This document shows, piece by piece, positions 23,458-35,593 of a stretch of 52,172 nt of DNA; the first letter of the stretch is position 1; every line of letters begins with the position of its first letter. The notes under the pieces are model-generated. The model was not told the origin of the DNA and ran no database searches. It saw only the letters and a program-made list of their open reading frames with translations. A program made the position numbers and the translations under genes. The stretch spans positions 6,594,793 through 6,646,964 of the forward strand of contig FN649751.1 of the NCBI GenBank assembly GCA_000310025.1, written 5' to 3'. The stretch comes from Ectocarpus siliculosus. Lineage: Eukaryota; Sar; Phaeophyceae; Ectocarpales; Ectocarpaceae.

Positions 23458-26400
23458 TTAGTTGGCCGAGCGGAGGACGTCGACCACCGACTTGAACGCA
23501 AACCATTCTGGGATGTCCTCCCCGCCGCGAAGCATCTGGCGGAACTTGGTGCCCGACAGAGACTTCTTGGTCTGCATTCATTCATCAGCGGTCGCACGCG
23601 AGTTGGGGAGGTAAGGAGCGTAGTGTCAAGTTCGTGTGAGTGAGAGTTTCATGCTTATCCAGCAACGGCGTTTACTCTTTTGTGCTCCGAAAAAGGAAAT
23701 CCTGGGTATATGCATAGCATTGGACGATGTTTTGCAGCAGCAGCAGCATAAGCCATCGCTGTCACCGCCATGGGTATACTAGCCAATCAGTCAGTAGAAA
23801 ATCCAACATCTACATCGGCAGCTACTAGCACAACATTCAAGGTTCAGCAAGCGGACGATTCAAGAAACGATGAACCAATGAAACAATATGCATACTATAC
23901 AGTATGCTACCGAGTATGAAAATGACCATGTCTGGTGGGTGGAAAGAGGGCTGGCTCAACCAGGTGGCCTGACGGAACAAAAAGCTCCAAAACCATCAAG
24001 ACCAAGGAGGACGAGGACAACAATCGCGATACCAAAAAACCAAGCCACAACGGCATCTTGTTCTTTTCGGCCAAATCATTTTGAAAATAAATACCAGTAG
24101 TGTACAGCAGGAAGTGGTAAATAGTACCAGGTAGCTTGTCTCACCAAAGACTTTTCCTCAGCGACGTCGGCGGTGACGTATCCCTCCTCCTCCGTGTACA
24201 CCAGGTTCAAAGACGGCACGCACTTCACGCCCAGCTCCTCCGAGTTAGCCGCCGCAAACTGCACACCGACCGACACATGGACAGAGAATGGTCATTGTTG
24301 TTCAAGGCAAGAAGGGGGCAAAAGGAGAAGGTGGGGGAGGGGGGGGGGGGGGCTCAGCGAATGCGAACATTTCAGGTGTAATGACACACTTAAACAATTA
24401 ACTAGAACGTTTGTGACTACATCAATTTCAGTTGCCATGAAAACGAGAGACGCCTCGGAATAGCAGAAATCGGTGATGCGACAAGGGACATACTTCCAAG
24501 TAGATGATTTGGTCATTTTCCCTACCGTGGTGGTGCATATAACGTCTTGTTTCCATTTTGGCGGCTGCACATCGAAGAGCATTCATTGTGCTGATGTTTT
24601 TTGTCTTCAATCTCTCTCGTACAAGCACACATCTCCTGGAGCTGGCTTATCAAATCCAACAACAACAACAACGACAACACTTGAAGGGTTGGCTGTTGTG
24701 CTCCAAGCGGGCCAAAAACTCCACCTTACACACACAACCGTCACCTGGGCCCCGAAAGGCTACATTGAGGCTTGTGCAGGGATGCTGGAGGGTAGGCACT
24801 TGTATGTATTGCTGTATGCATGGCGCGCTACTATACTAAAGGCTACGCGCGGCGCAGTTTAGTAGGTACTGCAGCGCACTGTGCGTACCTCTTGTGCCTC
24901 GTACGCCCCGTAGAAGTCATCCCCCGTGACGCTGCTCTTGGAGCCGGCCATGTCCCGCCCGATGATGAAGTGGGTGCACCCGAAGTTCTTGCGGATCATC
25001 ATGTGCTGCATGGCCTGTGGTTGGACGGTGTAGGGCGGTGACAAAACGGTAATCAAGAGATGGGAACGGGCTTAACCGTTCTACCGAGGCAAAGAAAACA
25101 GCGTCGAAGACTAGAGACAGCAGTTGGCGAAGAGGGTCGAAGGACAGGCATGCCATGGCCGCAGTCCGTGGTGCGCATGTGCACGTGCAGTTGTCCCGAA
25201 CCAGCAGCACTTGCACCGCCTCCAAACAGAAACAACCCTCTTGTCACATATTGCAACAGCGGAGAATCTACCGCACGTCCTGCTGTACCATCGCAGTACT
25301 GGTGGGTGCTGTCGGCGAAACAGCTGCAAGTTCTACTGCCTTCATACGTTGCCCCGAGGCAGAAGGCAGGAAAAAACGTCTGACTAAACGACTAAGCAAC
25401 TGCACAGACAACACGTCAAGACCGACCAACCCAGCGAAAACGTTGGCAAGGTCGGGATGGCATCAGGGCAAGCGTCCCTAATCCCAGCAGCAAAGGCATT
25501 TGACACATGAGGTGAGGCGGACTCGACTCCACCAAAACAAGAAGCAGTAGTCCATGATATTGTAGCAACGTCACGACGCCTTTAGTCCAGCTCCAATAGT
25601 CCAATGGAATGCTATTGTAGCGGCCACGATCGTGCCGACTTGACCAAGGCAAATCAACTACAGACACGATTGCAATTTTCGTCAACTCAATTCCAAGAAC
25701 TAACGCTGTTGTGGTTTCTAGCATTGATAACGTACGGAGTGGACCGACTGACTCACTTCGCGAGGACCGGCCATGTGCATCGAGTACGGCAGGTACGCCC
25801 ACCTCACGCGGGGGTTCGCCGTCTCCTCCTTAAGAACCTCGTACGTGCGGTACCTGGGGGCACAGCACAACGGGGCGCACAGGGGGGGGGGTGCAACGTG
25901 GAATAAACAGCTTAACCTGTCATGTGCACCTGGGGCGCGGCGCGACGGGGCGGCAAAAAAAAACAACGGACAGCAACAGCAGGTACTAGTGGCATATCAC
26001 AGCCATCACTGAGGGCCCGTTCGAGCATACCCAAGCCGCAGCAGAAGTGTTGGAATATTCAGATTCTCTTCTCCGTACATGTTCGCGGGTTTGCTTTTCT
26101 GCGGCATTGTGTTGACGTTGGTGCTGCATGTGTGAGGCCAACATGACGACTATTACGGGTAGAGTGGAGTGGAAGTGTACACTACATAGTGCAGGTATTG
26201 CGCATACATACTTGGCATATTTCGACAAAGGCGTTGCACCCATCCTTGACCATACCATACCATACCATACCAAGTCTCCGTCGTCTTCCGAAACCAGACC
26301 ATGACCATCGATGTCCGCCACAAGCGCTCCTAAAAAAACAAAGAGTCTGTCTCTGCCTCCTCAATCGCCCAAACGAAACAAGAGGCATGAACCATCGCCA

Positions 26401-29400
26401 TGGCCATCGCCCCAACAGCACCAACCCCATCAACGACGGCAGCAGCAGCCAACAGCAGCAGCAACAACATCAAGGTCGCCCGTCTGTCTCTCCGTGTCAC
26501 TGTGTCACTCACCGCACGTCTCCCGGGATGTCATCCGCCTGGGTGGGACCGCAGGTGGGGTGCACCATCACAACGCCGTCGCCGCCCACGTTCTCCGCGT
26601 CAAGCGCACGGGTAAACAGCTGCAACAGCACACGGCATTCATACAGCAGCGGCACAACAGTTTCAGGATTCAATCGGTTCCCCGAATGGCCAATGGTACG
26701 AGGTGAGAGGTGAGAAATTATTGGCTATGGCGGCAAGTCACGAGATCCACGAGGAAACGACCAGAACGTCAGCGCCACTACTGTTACTGTCGATGACTCA
26801 ATCCATTGCTTCTTTTCAAATGACAGCTGGGGATCATACAAGCACACAGCAGACACCCTGACCCCCGCTCTCCCAACTCTCCCATAGGTGCAAGCCAGGG
26901 AAACGCAGCCCAACACACGACAACTGCTGTTCTCAGGGTTGCCCCCTTGCCTCTCTCTCGCTCAGCTCACCTCATAGTGTGCGCGGTGGATGGGGTTGCG
27001 GCACTGGAAAGCCACCACGTCCACGCCCTTGGGGAGGTCCTCGCGGGTCTCGGCCGGCGTCTTGCAGAAGAAGTCCCTCACCGGCCGGTTGAGCCCGGTC
27101 AGCTTGCCGGACACGTAGAACTTGCCCTTCTCCATGGCCACCATCTGCACGCCTGCGGTCCACGGACAGTTGGAGGTGGAGCGGTTAGAGAAAAGACTCA
27201 AGAGATTCGATGATAGCGGTCAACAGCACTCGTGGTGGAGAACAAAATCAAACGAGAGAAGAGCCAGAAGGGGGGGGGGGGGGTATCCGGAGTGCAAAGA
27301 GAGACGCAGCAGATAAAAACACTCGAGCCATTGACGGTAGAGCAAAGCTGCACAACACACGTGCCCCCTTTCTTCTCCGTACTTGTTCGCCACCGACTCA
27401 CCGGGGTGCTCGAGCTGGGAGGTGCCGTAGCACTTGAGCGTCTCGAGCGGCTTGTTGGGCGTGAAAACCTCGCCGACTTCCATGGTTGCGATGGGCAGGT
27501 CGTTGCCTTCCTGCTTGAGCAAAATCTTCATCCCTGTCGGATTGATTTCAAAACATGCAAACGGTTCAACGTGAGCGTGTACAAAAAAAAGTGCGGGGAG
27601 GGAGGGGGGGTCCGGCGGAAAAAAAGGTCACACGTGCGGCGTGTGTGTTGTTGTTGTTGTCTTGACTACATTGAAAAATGTTCCGGTCTCTGCTCAGTAC
27701 CTTACACCCACATGTATCGGCATCTTCGGTGTTCGTTCTAGTGGGTTCCTCCCTCCCATTGGAGACTACGAATACAGCCCGCCTTTGTGCATAACAATCT
27801 CCGCGCTGGGCACAACGTGTCAAGCCAAATACCTGGAGATAAAAACCTTGATAATCAACGCAAGAGGCTAGGCTAGTACAGTCGCTGTGCCACAACAACA
27901 AAAATAACAACAAAAACAACACAACGCAGGGATGCAGGGAAGAAAGAGGGAAAAAAGGCTCCTTGAGAGGTCAACACAGCAACAGCAGTAATGGCGAACA
28001 CGCCACCAACAACAAGCAGCAACCAACTGACTGACCAGGCTTCAAGTCTTCGCGGTCCGTGTCGTACACGACCGGGAGGCCAAAGAGCAATCCGTTAGGC
28101 AGGCGGTTGTTCTCCACCACGCTCGTGTACTCCTCCTCCGTCATGAAGCCCGTCAGGGGGCTGAAGCCTCCATTGCAGATGAGCTCAGCGTCGCACAGCT
28201 GGCGAGGGTTGAGGTATATCTCGATGTCGCAGGCCGCAATGGCTGCCTGGAGTTGCGAGAGAAACAAAATTTACGCGGGCGAGAGACAGTCCTGTTTAGG
28301 AAACACACCCGCAATCCTGATGCTGGCTGTGCACAAAACCTCATTCCCGTGGACAGCTAGTAACATGTTGCCGGCACCTACATGTAACACCACATGTTGA
28401 CACGGGTTCGGACCTCCGCTCACTCAAACGCAACATATCAGCTTGCATATGCATAGACTGTGCCTATGTATGCATACGCGCATGACATGCCTTTGCGCAA
28501 CTAGGAACACGAACGGTAACGTTTCGGGTGAGTTTCGTGTGGACGCAAGAGCGCTTGGTTATGGTGCCTTGAGTGATTCCGTTGGTAGGTAACCTGCAAC
28601 CTCCTGGCATCTTCTGGCTCTAGGTTACGGGTGTCGAATCTCGCCGCATTGGCAAACTCGCAAGTTACAGCCGCAGACGTGGATAGGAAGCGCGTAGTCG
28701 TGAATACCGACGGCAACAGCAGTACTGTAGAAGGGGGTTGCTCTACCCTTCTCGCGTCAGAACTTGAAGGCAAGCACTGCAGGACAAAGAGTGGGCAATG
28801 CTTCCTTTGTGAACCCGTCTATTTAGTGCAGACTGGCACCGAGAACTGATGGGACAAAAAAAAAAAAAACGACTCGACGATCGACGAGGGAACCACACTG
28901 CTGAACCCTTAACGCGACAAGGCTTCATGTATATAGGCAAGCAGCGCAAGAAGAGGCTAGAGGACAGTAGAAGAGTTCGTGCTGTGTAAATTTTTCGCCG
29001 TTTGTCCTGTGTGGCCCCCCCCGGTTGATGCGTCCACCCACCAAATACGATATAAATATTCCGAAAAGGTGTGTTGTAACCTATGCATAAAAGGTCTCGT
29101 TCTAGCGTTCGGGACGATACACAATACACACACTCCCAAGCACAGGCACGTTTTATCGTGGAAAAAGTGTGGCTCCTGCTGCCTCAACGCAGCATCTTCG
29201 AGGTAAACGCTGGTGTTACAGAAGTAGACTAGGGTATTTCGTCGGCGTTTTCCACCGAATGTATGCAACGTTGCCTCGTGACGGAGGTAATGAGGTTGGT
29301 CCATATTCTTGTGATCACGGAGTGTTTGGTGTTGTCGCCAGTCGCCAACACGAATGTGTGATGCGTCGGATGAAAGCAGGTGAGACACGAAAGACACATC

Positions 29401-30204
29401 GCACTTCCGTCACAGAAGCGTTTTACGAAAGTTTGTTGTCAAGCGTGAAGGGCACCAACAACGACAGAACGAGTTATCTCATTACAGTTCTCCCTATCTC
29501 CCTCCCTCCATGCATGTGGAGCGGTGTGGACAGGAGGTGACAGGATCCAGCAGGGTTGAAGGCATAGAGTACATTTAGGACAGCACGCGCTACCAACAAT
29601 AGTCCAGACTTCAATCGAATGTGTGCTATCGTTAATACTGCTACATAGCACCGGCGACCAAAGTTGTCGGGGGATACATATGGGCAGCTGCGTCCGACTA
29701 CGAAGCCCAGGTTTCACACGCATAGCAGCAGCAATGGATACTCTACCCTGGATGCTCTTGGATGTTATCTCGCCGTACCACCCAAGCCCGCTGACTGGCT
29801 GCTGCTGCTGCTGCTGCTGCTGCTGCCGCTGCTTGGGGCGTGTGGGCGGATCACACGGATCTGCAGTACGTGGTCGTTCTTTCTTCATATATCATCATGC
29901 GCAAAAAATCGCCAAACACCCACACCGCCTGCCGCACCTTCTTCTCTTCGTCGGTTTTGAGGTTGAGGTCAACAAGCGTGCCTCCGTGGGGCACCGCTGC
30001 CACGGTGTCCTCCTTAGCAGGGGCGGCAACCATGTACTGCCGCTGCTGCTGGGCCCTCGACTGACGTCCTACGGCAGCCTTTGACTTCCCGGACACACAT
30101 GATGGTTGTGATTGGCGCAGCGCCAGGGAGTTGCTGGTGGCAGGCAAGAATCCCTCCACAACCGATGCACCCGCCAGCACCGCTACCAATCCAGAGGTCT
30201 TCAT
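23458..30204 (-). CDS. ATPS: ATP sulfurylase, plastid-targeted
   Basis: Nine exons: 30204-29938, 28246-28036, 27533-27402, 27152-26971, 26619-26513, 25853-25757, 25014-24889, 24258-24145, 23571-23458. All phases match, 449 residues plus stop. The enzyme makes adenosine 5'-phosphosulfate from sulfate and ATP, the first step of sulfate assimilation. Family motifs: [33 protein letters not shown] (the Q-x-R-N-P-x-H-x-x-H nucleotide site, about 254), [42 protein letters not shown] (about 350), [37 protein letters not shown]. There is no APS kinase domain. The N-terminus has a hydrophobic signal ([12 protein letters not shown]) followed by EGFLP and a Ser/Gln/Arg-rich stretch, a bipartite heterokont plastid signal with Phe after the cleavage point. 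The ATG at 30204 is the natural start. The overall type resembles single-domain bacterial Sat. The His usual in GRDHAG is Met here. Confidence 0.96.
27646..27705. repeat. Dispersed repeat copy A (TTG run plus GTTCCGGTCTC...CAGTACCTT)
   Basis: A TTG-rich run, TCTT, an A-rich spacer and then GTTCCGGTCTCTGCTCAGTA recur at 37602-37657 with a C for T change and small length differences. This copy lies in ATP sulfurylase intron 2. Confidence 0.75.
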
Positions 30205-31010
30205 GATGGCTATGGCTACAAGCTAGGGACGGAAAGTTGGGTGTACGCACGCATACATACGCACCGTTTTTTAGCCCGGGGGGGTCGGCGTACAGCAGTG
30301 TGACAATTCAACACATACCCCTCCAGCTAATTTCAGAGCCCCGCTCCCTGAGCCGCACGCACTTGTGAGCCGTGCTGCGGTGCTGGCTGACAAACCATGC
30401 AAGGGTGTGTGAGTGTTGGGGACCTTTGAACAATGTGAAGTCGTTAGCAGTGAGGAGGGTTGACTTTCATTATTCCCTTACCTTCCAGCGCCCGCCTGTG
30501 CCCGTGTGTGATGTGGAACGCTACTGCTGAGTGCCTCTGTCCGGTGCACGTTTCAAACACAACCAAGTGCTCATACAAATATTTTAAGTATATAGTATAT
30601 GTAGTCGCGTGAGAGCAGAGGCAGGTAGGGACGCATATGCAACGGACCGCTACTGCTTTGAAACTACACAGCGCAGCAGGGAAAAGCTGCAACCAACATT
30701 TCTCCAAACCGTACGTACGTATTTGAGTACGACGCGTGCCGTTTTGCCGTGAGTTGGTGGCACACACCTCCTACGGTGCGTCGCAAGAATTTTATTCGAA
30801 TTATATTATTTGCTGACCTCGGCACACAGATACACGTGCGGTTGTGGTACAGAAGCAACCAACGGCCCGGCAACAGCACGACTGCAACACCTTACACTGG
30901 ACTACACCGTATTGGAGAGCAGCACCGGATGCGACATACAGGTCCGAAGTAAGGCAAGGCCTCTCTCTCTACATTACTCTGATTCTTACCACCACCACCG
31001 TAAAAAGCAT

Positions 31011-31308
31011 CGGAGAGATGGTACCGGACCTCTTATTTTACTTCGACGAATCAGTAAAAATGTTATTTTCCCTAATTTTTATTTCGCCTAAGGTTCGATC
31101 TTTTCAACCGGTTCCATCTCTCCGACCCCGGTGCAGAAATACAATGAAATAATTTCGTCTAGCTTTTTCAAGGCAATCCGGTGCGATCTCTCCGACGGGT
31201 GCGATGCTCAGCGAAAACACATACAGGCAGAGAGCTCATTTATGTTCGGCGGTGTTGTATGCACGCATCCGCCTGGTGCCATCTCCCCGTCCGGTGCCAT
31301 ATCCCCGC
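31011..31308. repeat. Cluster of CCGGTNCCATCTCTCCG-like motifs
   Basis: Copies: CGGAGAGATGGTACCGG at 31011-31027 (inverted), CCGGTTCCATCTCTCCG at 31108-31124, CCGGTGCGATCTCTCCG at 31178-31194, and two abutting copies GGTGCCATCTCCCCG and GGTGCCATATCCCCG at 31272-31308. The first two form a 17-bp inverted repeat with one mismatch around an AT-rich ~80-bp centre. A second group is at 32801-32868. Confidence 0.85.
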
Positions 31309-32800
31309 CTCTTTGATTGGCACCGGTGTACCACAAGCAGGCGATGTCCATGCAGCGAGTAGTCATGGGATTTAATGCAAGAGTTTGGCTCTGGCGTGAC
31401 AAGGACCACGAATAAACGATGATGATGGTGGTGGTGTGGTTTCTAGGTGGCGGTTCGGTACGTACAGTACGGTTCTGAGGCTGTCTCTCTCGCTTTCGTT
31501 TCAGTCTCCCTCCACGACTGCAATGTACATACATGTAGATTTCGTTTGTGTATGGTGGGGTAGGCGGTGGCTCGTATGTTGTGTGTTTGGTTGAGTGCAC
31601 TGCTGTTGTTGACAACTTCCATACAGTAGTGGCTAAGGTGTAAGAGAGAAACGTACGGGTTCAAGAGGATAAAATTGGCTTTTCATGCCTCTGGCCGACA
31701 AAAGAGAGAATCTGCTTTCATCCAGTCCTATTCTCCTACATACAACGAATCACGGAGGAAAAGCCGCAACTACACAATACATACCCAAAACCGTAGATAG
31801 ATACACCATGCCCTGGGCAGCGGGCAGCCGCTGCTAGAGTGACTCCGATCACACGCCGAATCCGTCAGACTTCACTATGCATCATTACAGAGTCTGTGGG
31901 GGCTAATTCCACGGGTTTGGTGGTATGGTCGACCCGCATGGCGACAACGACGAGATGTACCATGTCTGCTACCCAGCTACATGTAGCCATCTGCTGTGCG
32001 CCCCCGGCCCGGCCTTAGAAGCTCCTACCGTTGTGCCACGTTACATGAAGTCTCTCTCGTGCACGTCTACTTTGTGTCCTCGACCAGTATTCGCTCATCC
32101 ATGCTATGCCTTAGCCTGACAAGAACGGCGTTGGGCATGCCGCACTTCTTGCTCGGCGATATCCTCGAGTTAACAACTCTTTAAGTGTTGTGCGATGCAT
32201 ACCCCCGATTACAATGGAGGACGCCCTACGGCTACCCCGGAGGATTCGCCCATTTCTCCTTGTTCAGACTGGTCGAACTCGTCCTCTTGCATCTGAGAGT
32301 ACAGTAGAGAGACCCATGATATATCCTCCACATTAGGTGCCTTCCACATCTTTTTCTTGGGTTAGTTTCATTCATTGGTATGTGGGTTGTGCCAACCAGG
32401 CGCAACAAGACCCTGACCCAGTGGTGAACACGATTTATTGCATGTCCTCCTCAGGAGCACCTTTATAGAGCAGTGTAGGCAAGGCATCCGCTCTAAAACG
32501 ACCGTAACTTCACTGGCTATTGTTTGAGAGGAATAAAACGGGTATCAGAGAAAAACGGATTCAAGAGAGAAATACTGGCTAGTCCCGACCCTCTCTTACT
32601 CTTAAACCGTAGCCACCACTGTGCCCGTTCTCGAATGAAACCATCTGGCATCGGGCGTAAAACGCCATCATCACCGTACATTCGCACACGAAACCGGTGG
32701 CTCTCCGCTAACACAGTCCCCACATATGTATATGCAAAGGTACACACACACAGTGTTACCCCGGGCAGCTCACAAGGAGGTCAATCTTGGATCACGGGGT

Positions 32801-32868
32801 CGGTGAGATCGCACCCGGTGCCACCCCCCCGACCGGTGCCATCTCCGTGACAGATGCCGTCTCTGCGC
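32801..32868. repeat. Second cluster of the CCGGTGCCATCTC motif
   Basis: GGTGAGATCGCACCCGGTGCCACC, then CGACCGGTGCCATCTCCGTG and GATGCCGTCTC follow each other, the same motif family as at 31011-31308, 1.5 kb away. Confidence 0.75.
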
Positions 32869-33764
32869 CTTTTAGGGTACCATCTGGACACGGATAGAAA
32901 GAGTGCTCGGACCACACCACAAAAGTGCCTCGCCGGTCTGTTGATCGGTCCGGCCCATGCCACAAGGAATCTTGAGACCACGAAACAAACGTTTTTCTCC
33001 TAAGGCCTCCGTTCAGCAATCAATCAATGTACTGTGTATTTCTCTTCGTTTCAGGTCCTTCATACTTCTTGTTCAGCTTCGGGGTTGCGATACAAGTTTT
33101 GTGGTCGCTTGTACGCGGAGCATCTGTTCCCCGTGTGACATCATGCAAAACATTCCCTATATACATCGGACAGAAGTCATCAGCTTAACATAAACTATGT
33201 ACGTCATACAGGAGTACAGTCGTATCTCCACACCACCGCGAACAACGACAATGTAAGTGACAAAAAGGAAGAATTCTAATAGAAAGCACGCTGCCGGAGC
33301 ATAGCTTTTAGGGTTTAATCCGACATATTTCAAACTATAATCTTACATGTTCATATCACAGTTCACGATCCTCCTTGTTGAGACGCGAGTGGCGCGTACG
33401 ACACACAAACGTCTGGCCCACTCAGAGCAGTCACACATTTTGTGTGGTGCGAAGTGCATGCCGTGCCAAGCACGTCTCGCTGCTCGTAACGTTTTCGTCG
33501 CTGGCTGTTCGGATTAGCTAGCGTCAATAGGACGCCACTAAACCTTACATGCTTGACTGGAAACAAGCCATCTTCATGTTACAGTACCTTAGGTAAACTC
33601 CACTTGTTCATGCGTCCTTCCGCAGTCTACCTTCTCCTCATTAGCATGATAACTAACCACACCAGTTGCACCTCAGCCGATGCTTCCTAACCTAGCTGAA
33701 GCAGGATCCATACCACTACCTACTGTAGTACCGAAGCTCATCGTTTGATGTGTGCAAGTTATCG

Positions 33765-35569
33765 TCAAGGGCTGACCGCCGGAAGCGATGCTCTTCGCCC
33801 ATTGAAACCATCCGCCAGAGCAAGGTCCGCCGCGTTGCCGAACCACCAAGCGAGCAGGCACATGAGGGCACCCGCAACGCACCCGAAGCCGGTAGCGATG
33901 AAGGAAAACTCTCCCCCAACATCGCGGTTGTCCTAGGTTTCATTTGGGAAACGGATTGTGTTGGGGTCGTCATCGGGTCGGGGGGGGGGGGGGGTCTATC
34001 CCCAACGAAAACTAACGGGACCAAAAAGGGTAAACGGAGGGGTTCCTGTAACCCGCCCTGTATCTTCTCCCTCGTAGTATTGAGGAAGCATCAAAGATAA
34101 ATAAAGGTGACAGTAAGGAACATCGAGAATAGGAACGATTGAAGCGGTGACTGACTGTCCGGAGATCAATGGTGACAGGAGGGTGGGGCCCAAAGTGAAA
34201 CACGTTCATACGCCATACTTGGCTCGTGGACAAGCTCATGGGACAAAAATGGGGGCAAGGAGGAAAAGAGAAGCGCAACAGCTTGCTGGAATCGTTGTAA
34301 CAGTCTTGGTTGAGTTACTTGAGCCTCGAATTTTATCACCCTAACATGGGTGCATGCCAAGTAAGCACGAACGAGATACTTGCTCATACCAAACGCGTTC
34401 GGCCAAGAGCACCGCGTATACATTTGTACGAAAACGATTCGTACCAACACCTACACACATGAAACGTAGGCGCTGTGCCCTGTCCTAGCATCACCTGGCA
34501 GAGAAAGTCTTCGTTGTGGAGAGTCTCGAGCACGAACTCGGTAAAACCCTCCCGAGCTGACAAGTAAAACCCAACCACACCGACTCCGACCACCCAGACC
34601 AGCAGGGACACTGACCCCTTCGCCGCTGCGCGGAAGACGCAGCGGTCGCTCCGGAACTGGGATCGAAACAGTAACTGCACCATGAACAGCGTGCCCATGT
34701 AGAAGGCGAAGCCTGCCAGGTGGCCCGCTGCGGTGAGAACACCGAAAACTGCGGTGACGACGTCAACACCGGCAAGCCACCCGTTCTCCGGTATGCTCGA
34801 GCCCGCCACTCCTCCCTTTCCGAGGTCGGAGCGGGCGGTACTATTGATGCTGGTGATATTCACGGGAACAGTGGGGGAGTCGGAGGCCGTTCCTGGACCC
34901 CTGCCAGCGTATCGCATCCAACCCAGGCTGTAGGTTTGCATCCCGTTGGCCCTTTGAGCCAGGGTTTGTATTTGTATTGGTGTGGCCGCATTCGTCGGGT
35001 TTCCCATTGAACGAACAAGGGAGACAAACAGCGCGCGGGGGGGGGGATGATCACGCTCGGTATGCATGTGATGTGAAATTCTGGCCGAGAAATCAGCATT
35101 CGATATCTGGATTTTGTCTGTTCTACGAGACAACAACGCATGTACAGACGTGGTTTATTTTCCCTTCTGTACCCATACGTCATTGCCCTTGCTCCAGAAC
35201 AGAACCAACCCCAAGTCCTTCCGCCGGGTCAGTTCCCGATGCGTTGGCCGAGAGCCTAGGTTGCCCCTGACCACTTCTTGTACACTCTTCAAGGCAAAAA
35301 CAAATAATAACCTTCGTGTGTAAGTTACCTCTCGTTATCGCCTGTCACGGTCACCACCCCTTCGCACCCAACAGTCCACGTGAAGAAGCCGAAGGACACT
35401 CCCATAAGACCGACCACATGAACTCCAGCTCCGCACACGGCCACCAGCACCAGAAGTGGTATGAAAGCGCTGGACTTGACCTTTGCGGACGCCAATCAGC
35501 AGGGGGTGTACCCGCAAAGGAACGGCCAGTGGCGATGTTGACGACAGTTTTAGCCACGGCGGTGTACAT
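33765..35569 (-). CDS. Unknown multi-pass membrane protein, 5' end disturbed
   Basis: Minus-strand exons inferred: 35480-35329, 34951-34495 (or from 34927) and 33908-33765, phases consistent, ending at a TGA. Hydrophobic segments: FIPLLVLVAVCGAGVHVVGL in the first, VVTAVFGVLTAAGHLAGFAF plus GTLFMVQLLF and SVSLLVWVVGVGVVGFYLS in the second, FIATGFGCVAGALMCLLAWW in the third, so four or five membrane spans. A loop before the second span has possible N-glycosylation sites (NITS, NSTA). No family was recognised. Upstream of 35480 an ATG at 35569 opens a plausible N-terminus (MYTAVAKTVVNIATGRSFAG) but in another frame; the offset needs one indel or a missed exon. The transposon-like element ends 24 bp before that ATG. 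It could be a pseudogene, a sequence error or an incomplete model. Confidence 0.5.
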
Positions 35570-35593
35570 GTATAGTTGATGGAATGAACAATA

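Larger units (their letters stand above)
30205..33764. other. Intergenic region with repeats
   Basis: No coding frame with codon bias, domain or splice support was found on either strand over 3.5 kb. Upstream of ATP sulfurylase it should hold that gene's promoter. The main structure is a short motif recurring in two groups (31011-31308 and 32801-32868), described separately. Confidence 0.45.
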
